The position numbers and the translations under genes are program-made. The notes under the pieces were generated by a model. The model was not told the DNA's origin and did not search any database. It saw only the letters and a program-made list of their open reading frames with translations. This document shows, piece after piece, positions 27,967 to 35,257 of a stretch of DNA of 45,006 bases (positions within the stretch are counted from its first letter, which is position 1; each line of letters opens with the position of its first letter). Source of the DNA: Fortiea sp. LEGE XX443 (GTDB taxonomy: Bacteria; Cyanobacteriota; Cyanobacteriia; Cyanobacteriales; Nostocaceae). Location: the NCBI RefSeq assembly GCF_015206815.1, contig NZ_JADEXZ010000051.1, forward strand, positions 1-45,006, read 5' to 3'.

Positions 27967-29661
27967 ATGCAAGAGTATGATGTTGTAATTATCGGTGCAG
28001 GACATAACGGGCTAGTGTGTGCTGCTTATTTACTGAAAGCAGGTTACAGTGTCCTGCTACTGGAAAAGCGTTCCGTCCCTGGTGGTGCAGCAACAACCGA
28101 AGAATGTTTACCCAAAGAAGCTCCCGGATTTAAATTTAATTTGTGCGCCATTGACCACGAATTTATTCACTTGGGGCCAGTAGTCGAAGAATTAGAACTC
28201 AAAAAATACGGCTTAGAATACCTAGAATGTGATCCGGTGGTTTTCTGTCCACATCCAGATGGCAAGTATTTTTTAGCACATAAATCATTAGAAAAAACTT
28301 GTGCAGAAATTGCTCGTTATAGCGATCGCGATGCCAAGAAATATGCAGAATTTACTGACTATTGGCAACGGACAATAGGTGCAATGATTCCCATGTTTAA
28401 TGCACCACCAAAGTCAATTATAGATATTGCTGGTAACTACGACATCACAAAACTCAAAGATTTATTCTCGGTTGTTGGTTCACCAAGCAAAACACTGGAT
28501 TTTATGCACAACATGATGACCAGTGCTGAAGATTTACTCAATGAGTGGTTTGATTCAGAATTTTTAAAAGCACCACTAGCAAGACTAGCATCAGAATTAG
28601 GTGCGCCACCATCACAAAAAACCCTTGGCATTGGTGCCATTATGATGTCTATGCGTCATGACCCTGGAATGGCTAGACCTCGCGGCGGTACTGGCGCACT
28701 AGTACAAGCTTTGGTAAATCTAGTCACAAGTAAAGGGGGCGTAATTATTACAGATCAGCATGTTGAGAAGGTATTGATTGACAATGGTAAAGCTGTTGGT
28801 GTGCGCGTTGCTGGTAGCACAGAATATCGTTCCAAATACGGCGTTATTTCTAATATCGATGCCAAGCGGTTGTTTTTACAAATGACCGATAAAAGTGATA
28901 TTGATGCAGCTGATCCTGATTTGTGGGAAAGATTGGAACGTCGCATCATCAATAACAACGAAACCATCCTCAAGATAGATTTGGCTTTAGACGAACCCCT
29001 GCGCTTTCCTTTCCACGCCCACAGAGACGAGTATCTCATGGGTTCTATTTTAATCGCAGATTCTGTTGCTCACGTAGAACAGGCTCATAGTAAGTGTACC
29101 TTGGGAGAAATCCCCGATTCTGACCCATCGATGTATTTAGTTGTGCCTAGTTTCCTTGACCCCACATTAGCACCACCAGGTAAACATACTGCATGGATTG
29201 AGTTTTTCGCACCTTATCAAATTGCTGGTGCAGAAGGTACAGGCTTAAAAGGTACTGGTTGGACAGATGAATTGAAAAATCAAGTAGCAGACAGAGTAGT
29301 TGATAAGTTAGCTACCTACGCACCCAATGTCAAAACTGCAACTATTGCCCGACGTGTGGAAAGTCCCGCAGAACTCGGTGAAAGATTAGGTGCATACAAA
29401 GGAAATTACTACCACATTGATATGACTCTAGATCAAATGGTATTTTTCCGCCCCTTGCCAGAAATCGCCAACTACAAAACCCCAATTGATAATTTATTCT
29501 TAACTGGTGCAGGAACTCACCCAGGTGGTTCAATTTCTGGAATGCCAGGACGCAATTGTGCGCGTGTGTTTTTACAATCTAAGCATCCCATTACCCAGAC
29601 ATTGAAAGATGCCAGAGATTCGATTAAATCAACCGTCGGATCTGTATTTGGGATTTTTTAG
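27967..29661 (+). CDS. crtO: CrtO-type beta-carotene ketolase (FAD-dependent, CrtI-like fold)
   Basis: A 564-aa membrane-associated flavoenzyme. The N-terminal FAD-binding motif is VVIIGAGHNGLVCAA (5-19) with the acidic end of the second strand at LLLEKRSVPGGA. The C-terminal flavin/phytoene-desaturase signature is LTGAGTHPGGSISGMPG. Its overall sequence closely recalls the CrtO ketolase of Nostoc, which converts beta-carotene to echinenone in cyanobacterial photoprotection. It differs from the shorter CrtI desaturases in length and N-terminus. It is complete, with a strong hairpin just after its stop (29669-29711). Close paralogues in cyanobacteria mean the exact substrate still needs testing. 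Confidence 0.85.
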   Translation: MQEYDVVIIGAGHNGLVCAAYLLKAGYSVLLLEKRSVPGGAATTEECLPKEAPGFKFNLCAIDHEFIHLGPVVEELELKKYGLEYLECDPVVFCPHPDGKYFLAHKSLEKTCAEIARYSDRDAKKYAEFTDYWQRTIGAMIPMFNAPPKSIIDIAGNYDITKLKDLFSVVGSPSKTLDFMHNMMTSAEDLLNEWFDSEFLKAPLARLASELGAPPSQKTLGIGAIMMSMRHDPGMARPRGGTGALVQALVNLVTSKGGVIITDQHVEKVLIDNGKAVGVRVAGSTEYRSKYGVISNIDAKRLFLQMTDKSDIDAADPDLWERLERRIINNNETILKIDLALDEPLRFPFHAHRDEYLMGSILIADSVAHVEQAHSKCTLGEIPDSDPSMYLVVPSFLDPTLAPPGKHTAWIEFFAPYQIAGAEGTGLKGTGWTDELKNQVADRVVDKLATYAPNVKTATIARRVESPAELGERLGAYKGNYYHIDMTLDQMVFFRPLPEIANYKTPIDNLFLTGAGTHPGGSISGMPGRNCARVFLQSKHPITQTLKDARDSIKSTVGSVFGIF

Positions 29662-29668
29662 GAATGGT

Positions 29669-29711
29669 TTCGCGCAAAGGCGCAAAAAACAACTTTGCGC
29701 CTTTGCGCGAA
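29669..29711 (+). terminator. Perfect 18-bp hairpin after crtO
   Basis: TTCGCGCAAAGGCGCAAA (29669-29686) is perfectly complementary to 29694-29711 with a 7-nt A/C loop, starting 7 bp past the stop codon. The stem itself is made of CGCAAAG-type repeats. No T-run follows. It may act as transcript terminator or stabiliser, or be a dispersed palindrome that landed there. Confidence 0.55.
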
Positions 29712-30082
29712 CAGATTCTACTTCAATTACTTACAAAAAATGGCTCTACTGAGATTATTTCACGCGGTGTGCAACTTTATCTCAAACTTAACCCCTAACC
29801 TATTCCCTGCTAGGGAATAGGTGTAAAACTCAATCAGTAGGGTTTCTGTTTCTGGATTGGCAGATGTCTGTACCATCTTGACCTCTTACACAATGGGTCA
29901 GCGGAGGTCATCCTATCTTCACAACGTTGAATATTTTCACTACTGAGGCGCAAAGTCTTTTTTAGTTACTAATTGCACAGTTAAAACCATTAACGGTAAG
30001 CTAAAGCCAATATAGTTAAAAGTCAATAAGTAATTATTTCCGTTAGAGTGGATTAAAATCTAAGTGTGAGGATTGCTACTAC
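29712..30082. other. Intergenic region with MITE fragment and inverted repeat
   Basis: Contains an end fragment of the MITE-like family (29762-29820, inverted: ACGCGGTGTGCAACTT), a small AGGGAATAGG-type palindrome near 29802-29820, and an inverted repeat TGACCTC (29879-29885)/GAGGTCA (29904-29910). The latter could be an operator for the radical SAM gene, about 170 bp upstream. No gene seen. Confidence 0.45.
29762..29820. repeat. MITE-like end fragment
   Basis: Reads ACGCGGTGTGCAACTTTATC and continues into the CTTAACCCCTAACC tract, the inverse of the right end of the element at 6371-6599. The other end is missing, so it is a truncated copy. Confidence 0.6.
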
Positions 30083-31666
30083 ATGCGAATTTTATTAGTT
30101 TATCCGATATTTCCCAAAACCTTTTGGTCATACGAAAAGATTCTGGATTTAGTCGATCGCAAGGTTTTATTACCGCCTTTGGGTTTAGTAACCGTCGCGG
30201 CGATTCTGCCCCAAGAATGGGAATTTAAACTGGTTGATCGCAATATTCGCCCCGCGACAGAAGCAGAATGGGCTTGGGCAGATGTAGTTATTTTCTCCGC
30301 GATGATTGTCCAGAAGCAGGATTTACTAGAGCAAATTCAAGAAGCAAAACGCCGTGGTAAGTTGGTGGCAGTCGGTGGCCCATACCCAACTTCAACACCT
30401 CATGCAGTTGAAAATGTTGGTGCAGATTTCCTGATCTTGGACGAAGGGGAAATCACCTTACCAATGTTTGTTGAGGCGATTCAACGAGGAGAAACTTCTG
30501 GGACTTTCCGCACCGCAGAAAAACCGGATGTAACAAGTACACCAGTACCCCGCTTTGATTTATTAGAACTGAATGCCTACGATATGATGTCGGTGCAATT
30601 TTCGCGGGGCTGTCCCTTTCAGTGCGAATTTTGCGACATTATCGTACTATACGGGCGTAAACCACGTACTAAAACTCCAGAGCAACTTTTGGCAGAGTTG
30701 GATTATCTCTATGAATTGGGTTGGCGGCGGGGTGTGTTCATGGTGGATGATAACTTTATCGGTAACAAACGGAATGTGAAGTTGTTGCTGAAAGAGTTAA
30801 AAGTCTGGATGGAGCAACATCAGTATCCCTTTAAATTTGATACTGAAGCTTCCGTTGACTTAGCACAAGATGCGGAAATGCTAGAGTTGATGGTTGAGTC
30901 TGGTTTCTCGGCGGTGTTTTTGGGAATTGAAACACCAGATGAAGACAGCTTGCAATTAACTAAGAAGTTTCAAAATACCCGTAACTCTTTGATAGATGCA
31001 GTAGAAACCATTATCAAAGCTGGGTTGCGTCCAATGGCTGGGTTTATTATTGGGTTCGATGGCGAAAAAGCAGGTGCAGGCGATCGCATCGTCCGTTTTG
31101 CCGAACAAGCAGCCATTCCCTCAACCACTTTTGCCATGTTACAAGCGCTACCAAATACAGCATTGTGGCATCGGTTGAAAAAAGAAGGTAGACTGCGGGA
31201 AAATAAAGAAAGTAATATCAACCAAACAACGTTGATGAACTTCGTTCCCACCCGTCCTTTAGAGGAACTTGCCAGGGAATATGTTGAGGCGTTTTGTGCT
31301 TTATATGACCCAGTACAATATTTAGACCGCACCTATCGCTGCTTCTTAATGCTAGGTTCACCCAAATGGAAAGCACCCTTTAAAATGCCAGCGTGGGTAG
31401 AACTAAAAGCACTGTTGATTGTAGTTTGGCGACAAGGAATTAAACGGGAAACTCGTTGGAAATTCTGGCATCATTTGTTCAGTATTATCAAGCGTAACCC
31501 TAATGTGGCTACACACTATCTTGCTGTTTGCGCCCATAATGAGCATTTCCTCGAATATCGCCAAATTGTCCGCGACGAAATTGAAAGTCAACTAGCAGAG
31601 TATCTGGCGCAAGGTGTAGAAAAACCATATGTACCAGAAGCAGAAAAAGCAGAGGCGATGGCGTAA
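30083..31666 (+). CDS. B12-binding domain radical SAM protein (DUF4070 type)
   Basis: A 527-aa cytoplasmic protein. Residues 1-140 form a B12-binding-like Rossmann domain (MRILLVYPIF, LPPLGLVTVAAIL, VAVGGPYPT), though no DxHxxG is seen. The radical SAM core begins with Cys177, Cys181 and Cys184 (CPFQCEFC), the CxxxCxxC site for the 4Fe-4S cluster, and continues with FMVDDNFIGN and VFLGIETPD. The C-terminal 150 residues match the DUF4070 type. Relatives include the hopanoid methylase HpnP, but this branch is widespread in cyanobacteria and its substrate is unknown. The gene is monocistronic. Confidence 0.83.
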   Translation: MRILLVYPIFPKTFWSYEKILDLVDRKVLLPPLGLVTVAAILPQEWEFKLVDRNIRPATEAEWAWADVVIFSAMIVQKQDLLEQIQEAKRRGKLVAVGGPYPTSTPHAVENVGADFLILDEGEITLPMFVEAIQRGETSGTFRTAEKPDVTSTPVPRFDLLELNAYDMMSVQFSRGCPFQCEFCDIIVLYGRKPRTKTPEQLLAELDYLYELGWRRGVFMVDDNFIGNKRNVKLLLKELKVWMEQHQYPFKFDTEASVDLAQDAEMLELMVESGFSAVFLGIETPDEDSLQLTKKFQNTRNSLIDAVETIIKAGLRPMAGFIIGFDGEKAGAGDRIVRFAEQAAIPSTTFAMLQALPNTALWHRLKKEGRLRENKESNINQTTLMNFVPTRPLEELAREYVEAFCALYDPVQYLDRTYRCFLMLGSPKWKAPFKMPAWVELKALLIVVWRQGIKRETRWKFWHHLFSIIKRNPNVATHYLAVCAHNEHFLEYRQIVRDEIESQLAEYLAQGVEKPYVPEAEKAEAMA

Positions 31667-31774
31667 CTGCCCAGCGTAGCTGATCGCTAGTTAATTTATA
31701 AGATAGGGAGTAGGGAGTGACAAATAAAGATGAAAATGCACTCCCTAAATCCAAAATCCTAAATCCAAAATTGT

Positions 31775-32341
31775 ATGACTTCCACTGCATCCGAAAAAGT
31801 CCGTTGGTCAACGGCTGACTTAGAGTTATTTCCTGACGATGGCAAGCGTTATGAGATAATTGACGGAGAATTATTTGTGACTAGAGCGCCTCATTGGAAA
31901 CACCAAAATGTTGCTGATAATGCTTGCACGCAGCTAAAACTCTGGTCTAGGCAGACGGGGTTAGGAGATGCGGCTACTGGTGTTGGAATCATTTTCACTG
32001 ATGATGATAACGTGATTCCTGATGTAGTTTGGGTAAGTAATCAGCGTTTGTCAGAAATTTTAGATGAATCTGGACACTTGACAGGTGCGCCGGAATTAGT
32101 CGTAGAGGTGCTATCTCCTGGAGAAGTGCAAGAAAAACGAGATAAGCAGTTAAAACTCAAACTCTACTCAGTTCAGGGGGTGCGAGAATACTGGATTTTT
32201 GACCGAGAAAAAGAAACAGTCGAAATTTATCGCCGGGAAAATGCAATTTTAAAATTAGCTGCAACTTTATTTAAAGAGGATAATTTAACTAGTCCGCTGT
32301 TGCCTGGATTTAGTTGTGCTGTTAAAGTTTGTTTTAGTTAG
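31775..32341 (+). CDS. Uma2 family protein (DUF820)
   Basis: A 188-aa protein with the nuclease-fold pattern of Uma2 proteins: DDGKRYEIIDGELFVTRAPH, VIPDVVWVSNQ, APELVVEVLSPGE and REYWIFD. It is a different subgroup from the protein at 14969. Its last codons (CFS then stop) lie within the repeat that recurs at 33498 and 34391, so the gene end was copied along with the downstream DNA. Role unknown. Confidence 0.82.
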   Translation: MTSTASEKVRWSTADLELFPDDGKRYEIIDGELFVTRAPHWKHQNVADNACTQLKLWSRQTGLGDAATGVGIIFTDDDNVIPDVVWVSNQRLSEILDESGHLTGAPELVVEVLSPGEVQEKRDKQLKLKLYSVQGVREYWIFDREKETVEIYRRENAILKLAATLFKEDNLTSPLLPGFSCAVKVCFS

Positions 32342-32414
32342 CGATCGCCTGATAATTTCATCGCAAAAATACTGAGTATTGATTTGATTGTGACAAACTT
32401 CATTTGGCTTACCT
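32329..32414. repeat. Accessory-region repeat, copy 1
   Basis: Starts within the last codons of the Uma2 gene (TTGTTTTAGTTAG) and continues through GCGATCGCCTGATAATTTCA and the small palindrome AATACTGAGTATT to CTTACCT. Copies lie at 33498-33583 and 34391-34460. It is next to the 3' side of the RelE-type toxin gene. Confidence 0.75.
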
Positions 32415-32422
32415 TACTCTCC

Positions 32423-32686
32423 CTATGGTTCATACGCTTCACTACGATGGGCAATTGCTATAACTAATACCTAAACCAGTTCATCGTCTACGGAATAGAT
32501 CACCCTGTAGTCCCTAATACGGTAGCGATAGTAGCCTGTATAATCTCCTTTGAGGGCTTTGATGTTAGGGTGTGACCGGGGAGTTTGCTCTAACTGCTGC
32601 AAACATCGGGCAATTTTCTTCGCTAGGGCTTTGTCGGCATTAACATAAACCGTTTGGGCATCGGGATGGAGAAGAACTTCATACAT
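32423..32686 (-). pseudogene. RelE/ParE-type toxin interrupted by an in-frame amber codon
   Basis: The frame from ATG 32686 encodes 71 residues of a RelE-type toxin (MYEVLLHPDAQTVYVNADKA, KALKGDYTGYYRYRIRDYRV, IYSVDDELV). It then meets TAG at 32471-32473. Reading on in the same frame gives VLVIAIAHRSEAYEP and a second stop at 32423-32425. The full 87-residue product has the normal RelE length and the C-terminal AHRSEAY, including the Arg and Tyr used in RelE catalysis. A single CAG-to-TAG change explains it. The 71-aa product should be non-toxic unless the codon is read through. Its start overlaps the antitoxin end. Confidence 0.8.
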
Positions 32687-32957
32687 CGGAGCGAAGGGTT
32701 CTCCAACTGGTGTACTCAGCTTTAGGGGTTGCTTGATTTTGCTTAACTCGCTCTAGTAATCCAGGAATTGCCAAAAGTTCTTGGGTCGCAGTTTCACTTT
32801 CAGCATTTGCCAAGTAAGCTGCAAAATCAGCCAGCACCTGTAGTCGCTCAGGTGATAGTTGTTTGAGTAAGTCATTAAGCTGGTTCTGCAACTCTGTTAC
32901 AGATACCAAATCTGCCGACGAACCATCATCTATTGGGGCATTATCTCTAGTGTTCAT
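32679..32957 (-). CDS. Antitoxin partner of RelE-type toxin
   Basis: A 92-aa acidic protein directly upstream of the toxin frame and overlapping it by 8 bp, the normal order and coupling of relBE-type operons. A central helix reads LQNQLNDLLKQLSPERLQVL and the C-terminus is basic (KAEYTSWRTLRSDV). No DNA-binding fold is obvious by eye. Intact, in contrast to its toxin. Assignment is by context. Confidence 0.7.
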   Translation of the reverse strand: MNTRDNAPIDDGSSADLVSVTELQNQLNDLLKQLSPERLQVLADFAAYLANAESETATQELLAIPGLLERVKQNQATPKAEYTSWRTLRSDV

Positions 32958-33070
32958 TGCCTACTTTGCAGTTGCTAGATTAGCATCCATTGTAAGGTAA
33001 CTAATTGTGAAGAATGTTATTGCATGAAAATATCGCTGCATCAATGCAAAATCAAGCACTTCACGCTGTT

Positions 33071-33403
33071 CTATTTCTCTTCTACCTGCTGTCTTGCTGC
33101 TTTAGCCGCTATGAGTTTGTTATACAAATCAGGATCACTGGCTTGAAGAGGTTGGAGCATAGAATCAAATGCCGCTTCTTCTGCTGCTAAGTAAGCATCA
33201 ATTTCATTACGATTCGCCAGATAAAATGCGATCGCTCCATAAACCTGTTCAAGTGTCAGCAACGGAAAAGACTGAACAATACTTTCAGGCGATAACCTTT
33301 GTCGGAAGGCGTAGACAATCGAGTCAAGGGATATCCGAGTTCCTTCTACCCAATAAGCATCGTTTCGACACTCTATGTAAGATTTAGATGCTAAGACTGG
33401 CAT
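33071..33403 (-). CDS. DUF433 protein, orphan antitoxin-like
   Basis: A 110-aa protein with the DUF433 winged-helix pattern: YWVEGTRISLDSIVYAFRQR, LSPESIVQSFPLLTLEQVYG and AIAFYLANRNEIDAYL. DUF433 genes are normally followed by a DUF5615 PIN-like toxin gene. Here the 113 bp downstream hold no such frame, so the partner has been lost or never came along. It likely represses its own promoter, by family analogy. Complete, ATG 33403. Confidence 0.8.
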   Translation of the reverse strand: MPVLASKSYIECRNDAYWVEGTRISLDSIVYAFRQRLSPESIVQSFPLLTLEQVYGAIAFYLANRNEIDAYLAAEEAAFDSMLQPLQASDPDLYNKLIAAKAARQQVEEK

Positions 33404-33497
33404 ACATTTGTATTGACTCTACTACCTAAATCATAAACGCGTCTGGCAAAACCAACGAGAGCGTTTGTCCGACTCAAGACAGCAGGATATTTAAGGC

Positions 33498-33583
33498 TTG
33501 TTTTAGTTAGATATCGCCTGATAATTTCATCGCAAAAATACCGAGTATTGATTTGATGGCGACAAACTTCATTTTGCTTACCT
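33498..33583. repeat. Accessory-region repeat, copy 2
   Basis: Near-identical to 32329-32414, including the TTGTTTTAGTTAG that is the Uma2 gene end in copy 1 but non-coding here. A second block (33651-33691, CAGTCGTCTGCTCC...) resembles 34514-34549. Both blocks lie just past the 3' end of the Vat-type gene. Confidence 0.75.
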
Positions 33584-33687
33584 CACACTTGAGGAACGAG
33601 TCTGTTTAGCGGCTGTCGAAAACTTGTGTAACAACACTAAGCAACCCTACCAGTCGTCTGCTCCAACAGAATTGTTCTACTGCGCTT

Positions 33688-34320
33688 TTACTCACAATTT
33701 ATTAGAGCTTTAATATCTGCCGCTACGATCTTCTCCAGGTTACGTGTAAGCTTCCCAATATCCCAATTCCACCAAGCTACTTCAAGTAATGATTTGATTA
33801 CCTCATCATCAAACCGTTGACGAATACATTTAGCTGGATTTCCCCCGAAAATTGTGTAGGGTGCAACATCACTCACGACAACTGATTTTGCTGCGATGAT
33901 AGCTCCGTCTCCTACCTGTACACCCGGCATGATTACTGATTCGTAGCCAATCCAAACATCGTTCCCAATTACTGTATTACCTTTATACGGCAATTCTTTC
34001 GATTGAGGCTCAACTTTTTCCCAGCCGTTGCCGAATATCTGAAACGGAAACGTCGAAAACCCATCTAAATTATGATTTGCACCATTCATAATGAACTTTA
34101 CACCTCTTGCCAAGGCACAGAATTTTCCGATAATTAACTGATCACCAATAAATGGAAAGTGGTATAGGACGTTACGCTCAAAATTTTCTGAGTCTTCCGG
34201 ATCATCGTAATAGGTATAATCCCCAATGATGATATTGGGATTTGAAACAGTGTTCTGAATAAAACAAATTTGCGGAAATCCCTTCATTGGATGTTTATCT
34301 TTCGGATTGGCTCCGTACAA
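33688..34320 (-). CDS. Vat-type O-acetyltransferase (streptogramin A/xenobiotic acetyltransferase family)
   Basis: A 210-aa cytoplasmic, probably trimeric left-handed beta-helix enzyme using acetyl-CoA. Strong family features: NPNIIIGDYTYYDD (28-41), IGKFCALARGVKFIMNG, the catalytic histidine H83 in NGANHNLDG, FPFQIFGNGWEKV, GNDVWIGYESVIMPGV and the C-terminal GGNPAKCIRQRFDDE. It closely recalls VatB/VatD enzymes that inactivate streptogramin A, from memory of those sequences. Start is TTG 34320: GGAGG lies 5 nt upstream and the first residues (MYGANPKDKHP) align with Vat N-termini. Neighbours are single-gene units separated by repeats, suggesting acquisition. Confidence 0.85.
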   Translation of the reverse strand: MYGANPKDKHPMKGFPQICFIQNTVSNPNIIIGDYTYYDDPEDSENFERNVLYHFPFIGDQLIIGKFCALARGVKFIMNGANHNLDGFSTFPFQIFGNGWEKVEPQSKELPYKGNTVIGNDVWIGYESVIMPGVQVGDGAIIAAKSVVVSDVAPYTIFGGNPAKCIRQRFDDEVIKSLLEVAWWNWDIGKLTRNLEKIVAADIKALINCE

Positions 34321-34390
34321 AATAGCCTCCGGCTTTTAGAAATACATTATTTTATACTTTAGCTCGAAAATAGAGCGTGGTGATTCAGTC

Positions 34391-34460
34391 TGTTTTGAGA
34401 TAGCGATCGCCTGATAATTTCATCGCAAAAATACCGAGTATTGATTTGATGGCGACGAAC
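34391..34460. repeat. Accessory-region repeat, copy 3
   Basis: Shares TAGCGATCGCCTGATAATTT, the AATACCGAGTATT palindrome and GATTTGATGGCGAC with the other two copies, diverging at the left (TGTTTTGAGA). A following block (34514-34549) resembles 33651-33691. It lies just past the 3' end of the hydrolase gene. Confidence 0.75.
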
Positions 34461-34556
34461 GTTCGCGATCAGCGACTGCTATAAACCAGAAACTCAAGAC
34501 TGATGGTGTTCTTCAGTCCGCTGCACCAGAATTTTTCGACTGCGGTTTTGTTTTGA

Positions 34557-35243
34557 TTAACTATTCGCCGTAGCTTCTCTGATTACTTCCAACACTTCTT
34601 TTGGGTGCGAAATCATGGGAAAATGGCTTGATTCCACAGTAACTGTTTTCGCACCCATTCGCTCAGACAAGTCACGCTGTAAGTCAGGCGGAACTGCTTT
34701 ATCGTTTGTCGCTAAGATATACCAGCTTTGTTTATTTCTCCAAGCGGGCAAACTTGCCTTCACTTCCGTTAACGATGTAGAGGGTGCTGTTTGGGTTGTA
34801 TAGATTAATGCTTTTCTTTCTTCCGAGAGATCATTTGCCAAAACTTCATCAACACCTTCTTTAGAAATCCAAACAAACCCATTTTTTTCTTGGAAATGGG
34901 GTGAAGGAGTTCCATATTTACTCATGAGATCAACCATAGATTCACCAGCATCGGGAGCAAGTGCAGCAATATACACCAAACCAACAACTCGTTCGTCGTT
35001 GCCGACTTCAGTAATGACAAAACCACCCCATGAATGACCAACCAAAATACAATTACCTTCAGCGCGATCCAGCGCACGTTTCGTTGCAGCAACATCATCC
35101 ACTAGAGATGTTAGTGGGTTTTGAACTGCAATAACCTCGTAGCGTTCTGCCAACAATGTTGGAATAATTTCGTTGTAACAAGAGCCATCCGCCCAAAAAC
35201 CATGAACTAATATAATGTTTTTGACTTTTGTTAATAATTTCAT
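34557..35243 (-). CDS. Alpha/beta hydrolase (esterase-like)
   Basis: A 228-aa cytoplasmic hydrolase. Oxyanion-hole strand is NIILVHGFWADGSCY, the nucleophile elbow is GHSWGG, and the probable acid and histidine are in WYILATNDKAVPPD and ESSHFPMISHP. It fits the small EstC/salicylate-esterase-like group. Substrate unknown. ATG 35243 is used; a TTG four codons upstream almost touches the RNase stop. It follows the RNase gene on the same strand with about 14 bp between, so they may be co-transcribed, although its neighbours on the other side look accessory. Confidence 0.85.
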   Translation of the reverse strand: MKLLTKVKNIILVHGFWADGSCYNEIIPTLLAERYEVIAVQNPLTSLVDDVAATKRALDRAEGNCILVGHSWGGFVITEVGNDERVVGLVYIAALAPDAGESMVDLMSKYGTPSPHFQEKNGFVWISKEGVDEVLANDLSEERKALIYTTQTAPSTSLTEVKASLPAWRNKQSWYILATNDKAVPPDLQRDLSERMGAKTVTVESSHFPMISHPKEVLEVIREATANS

Positions 35244-35257
35244 GATAATTTTCAAAA

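Noticed and set aside
30083-31666. Hopanoid C-2 methylase HpnP
   Set aside because: The B12-binding radical SAM layout is similar, but this branch is general in cyanobacteria and no hopanoid gene is nearby; kept as unspecified.
32958-33070. DUF5615-type toxin partner for the DUF433 gene
   Set aside because: The gap is only 113 bp and no frame with the expected acidic residues is present on either strand.
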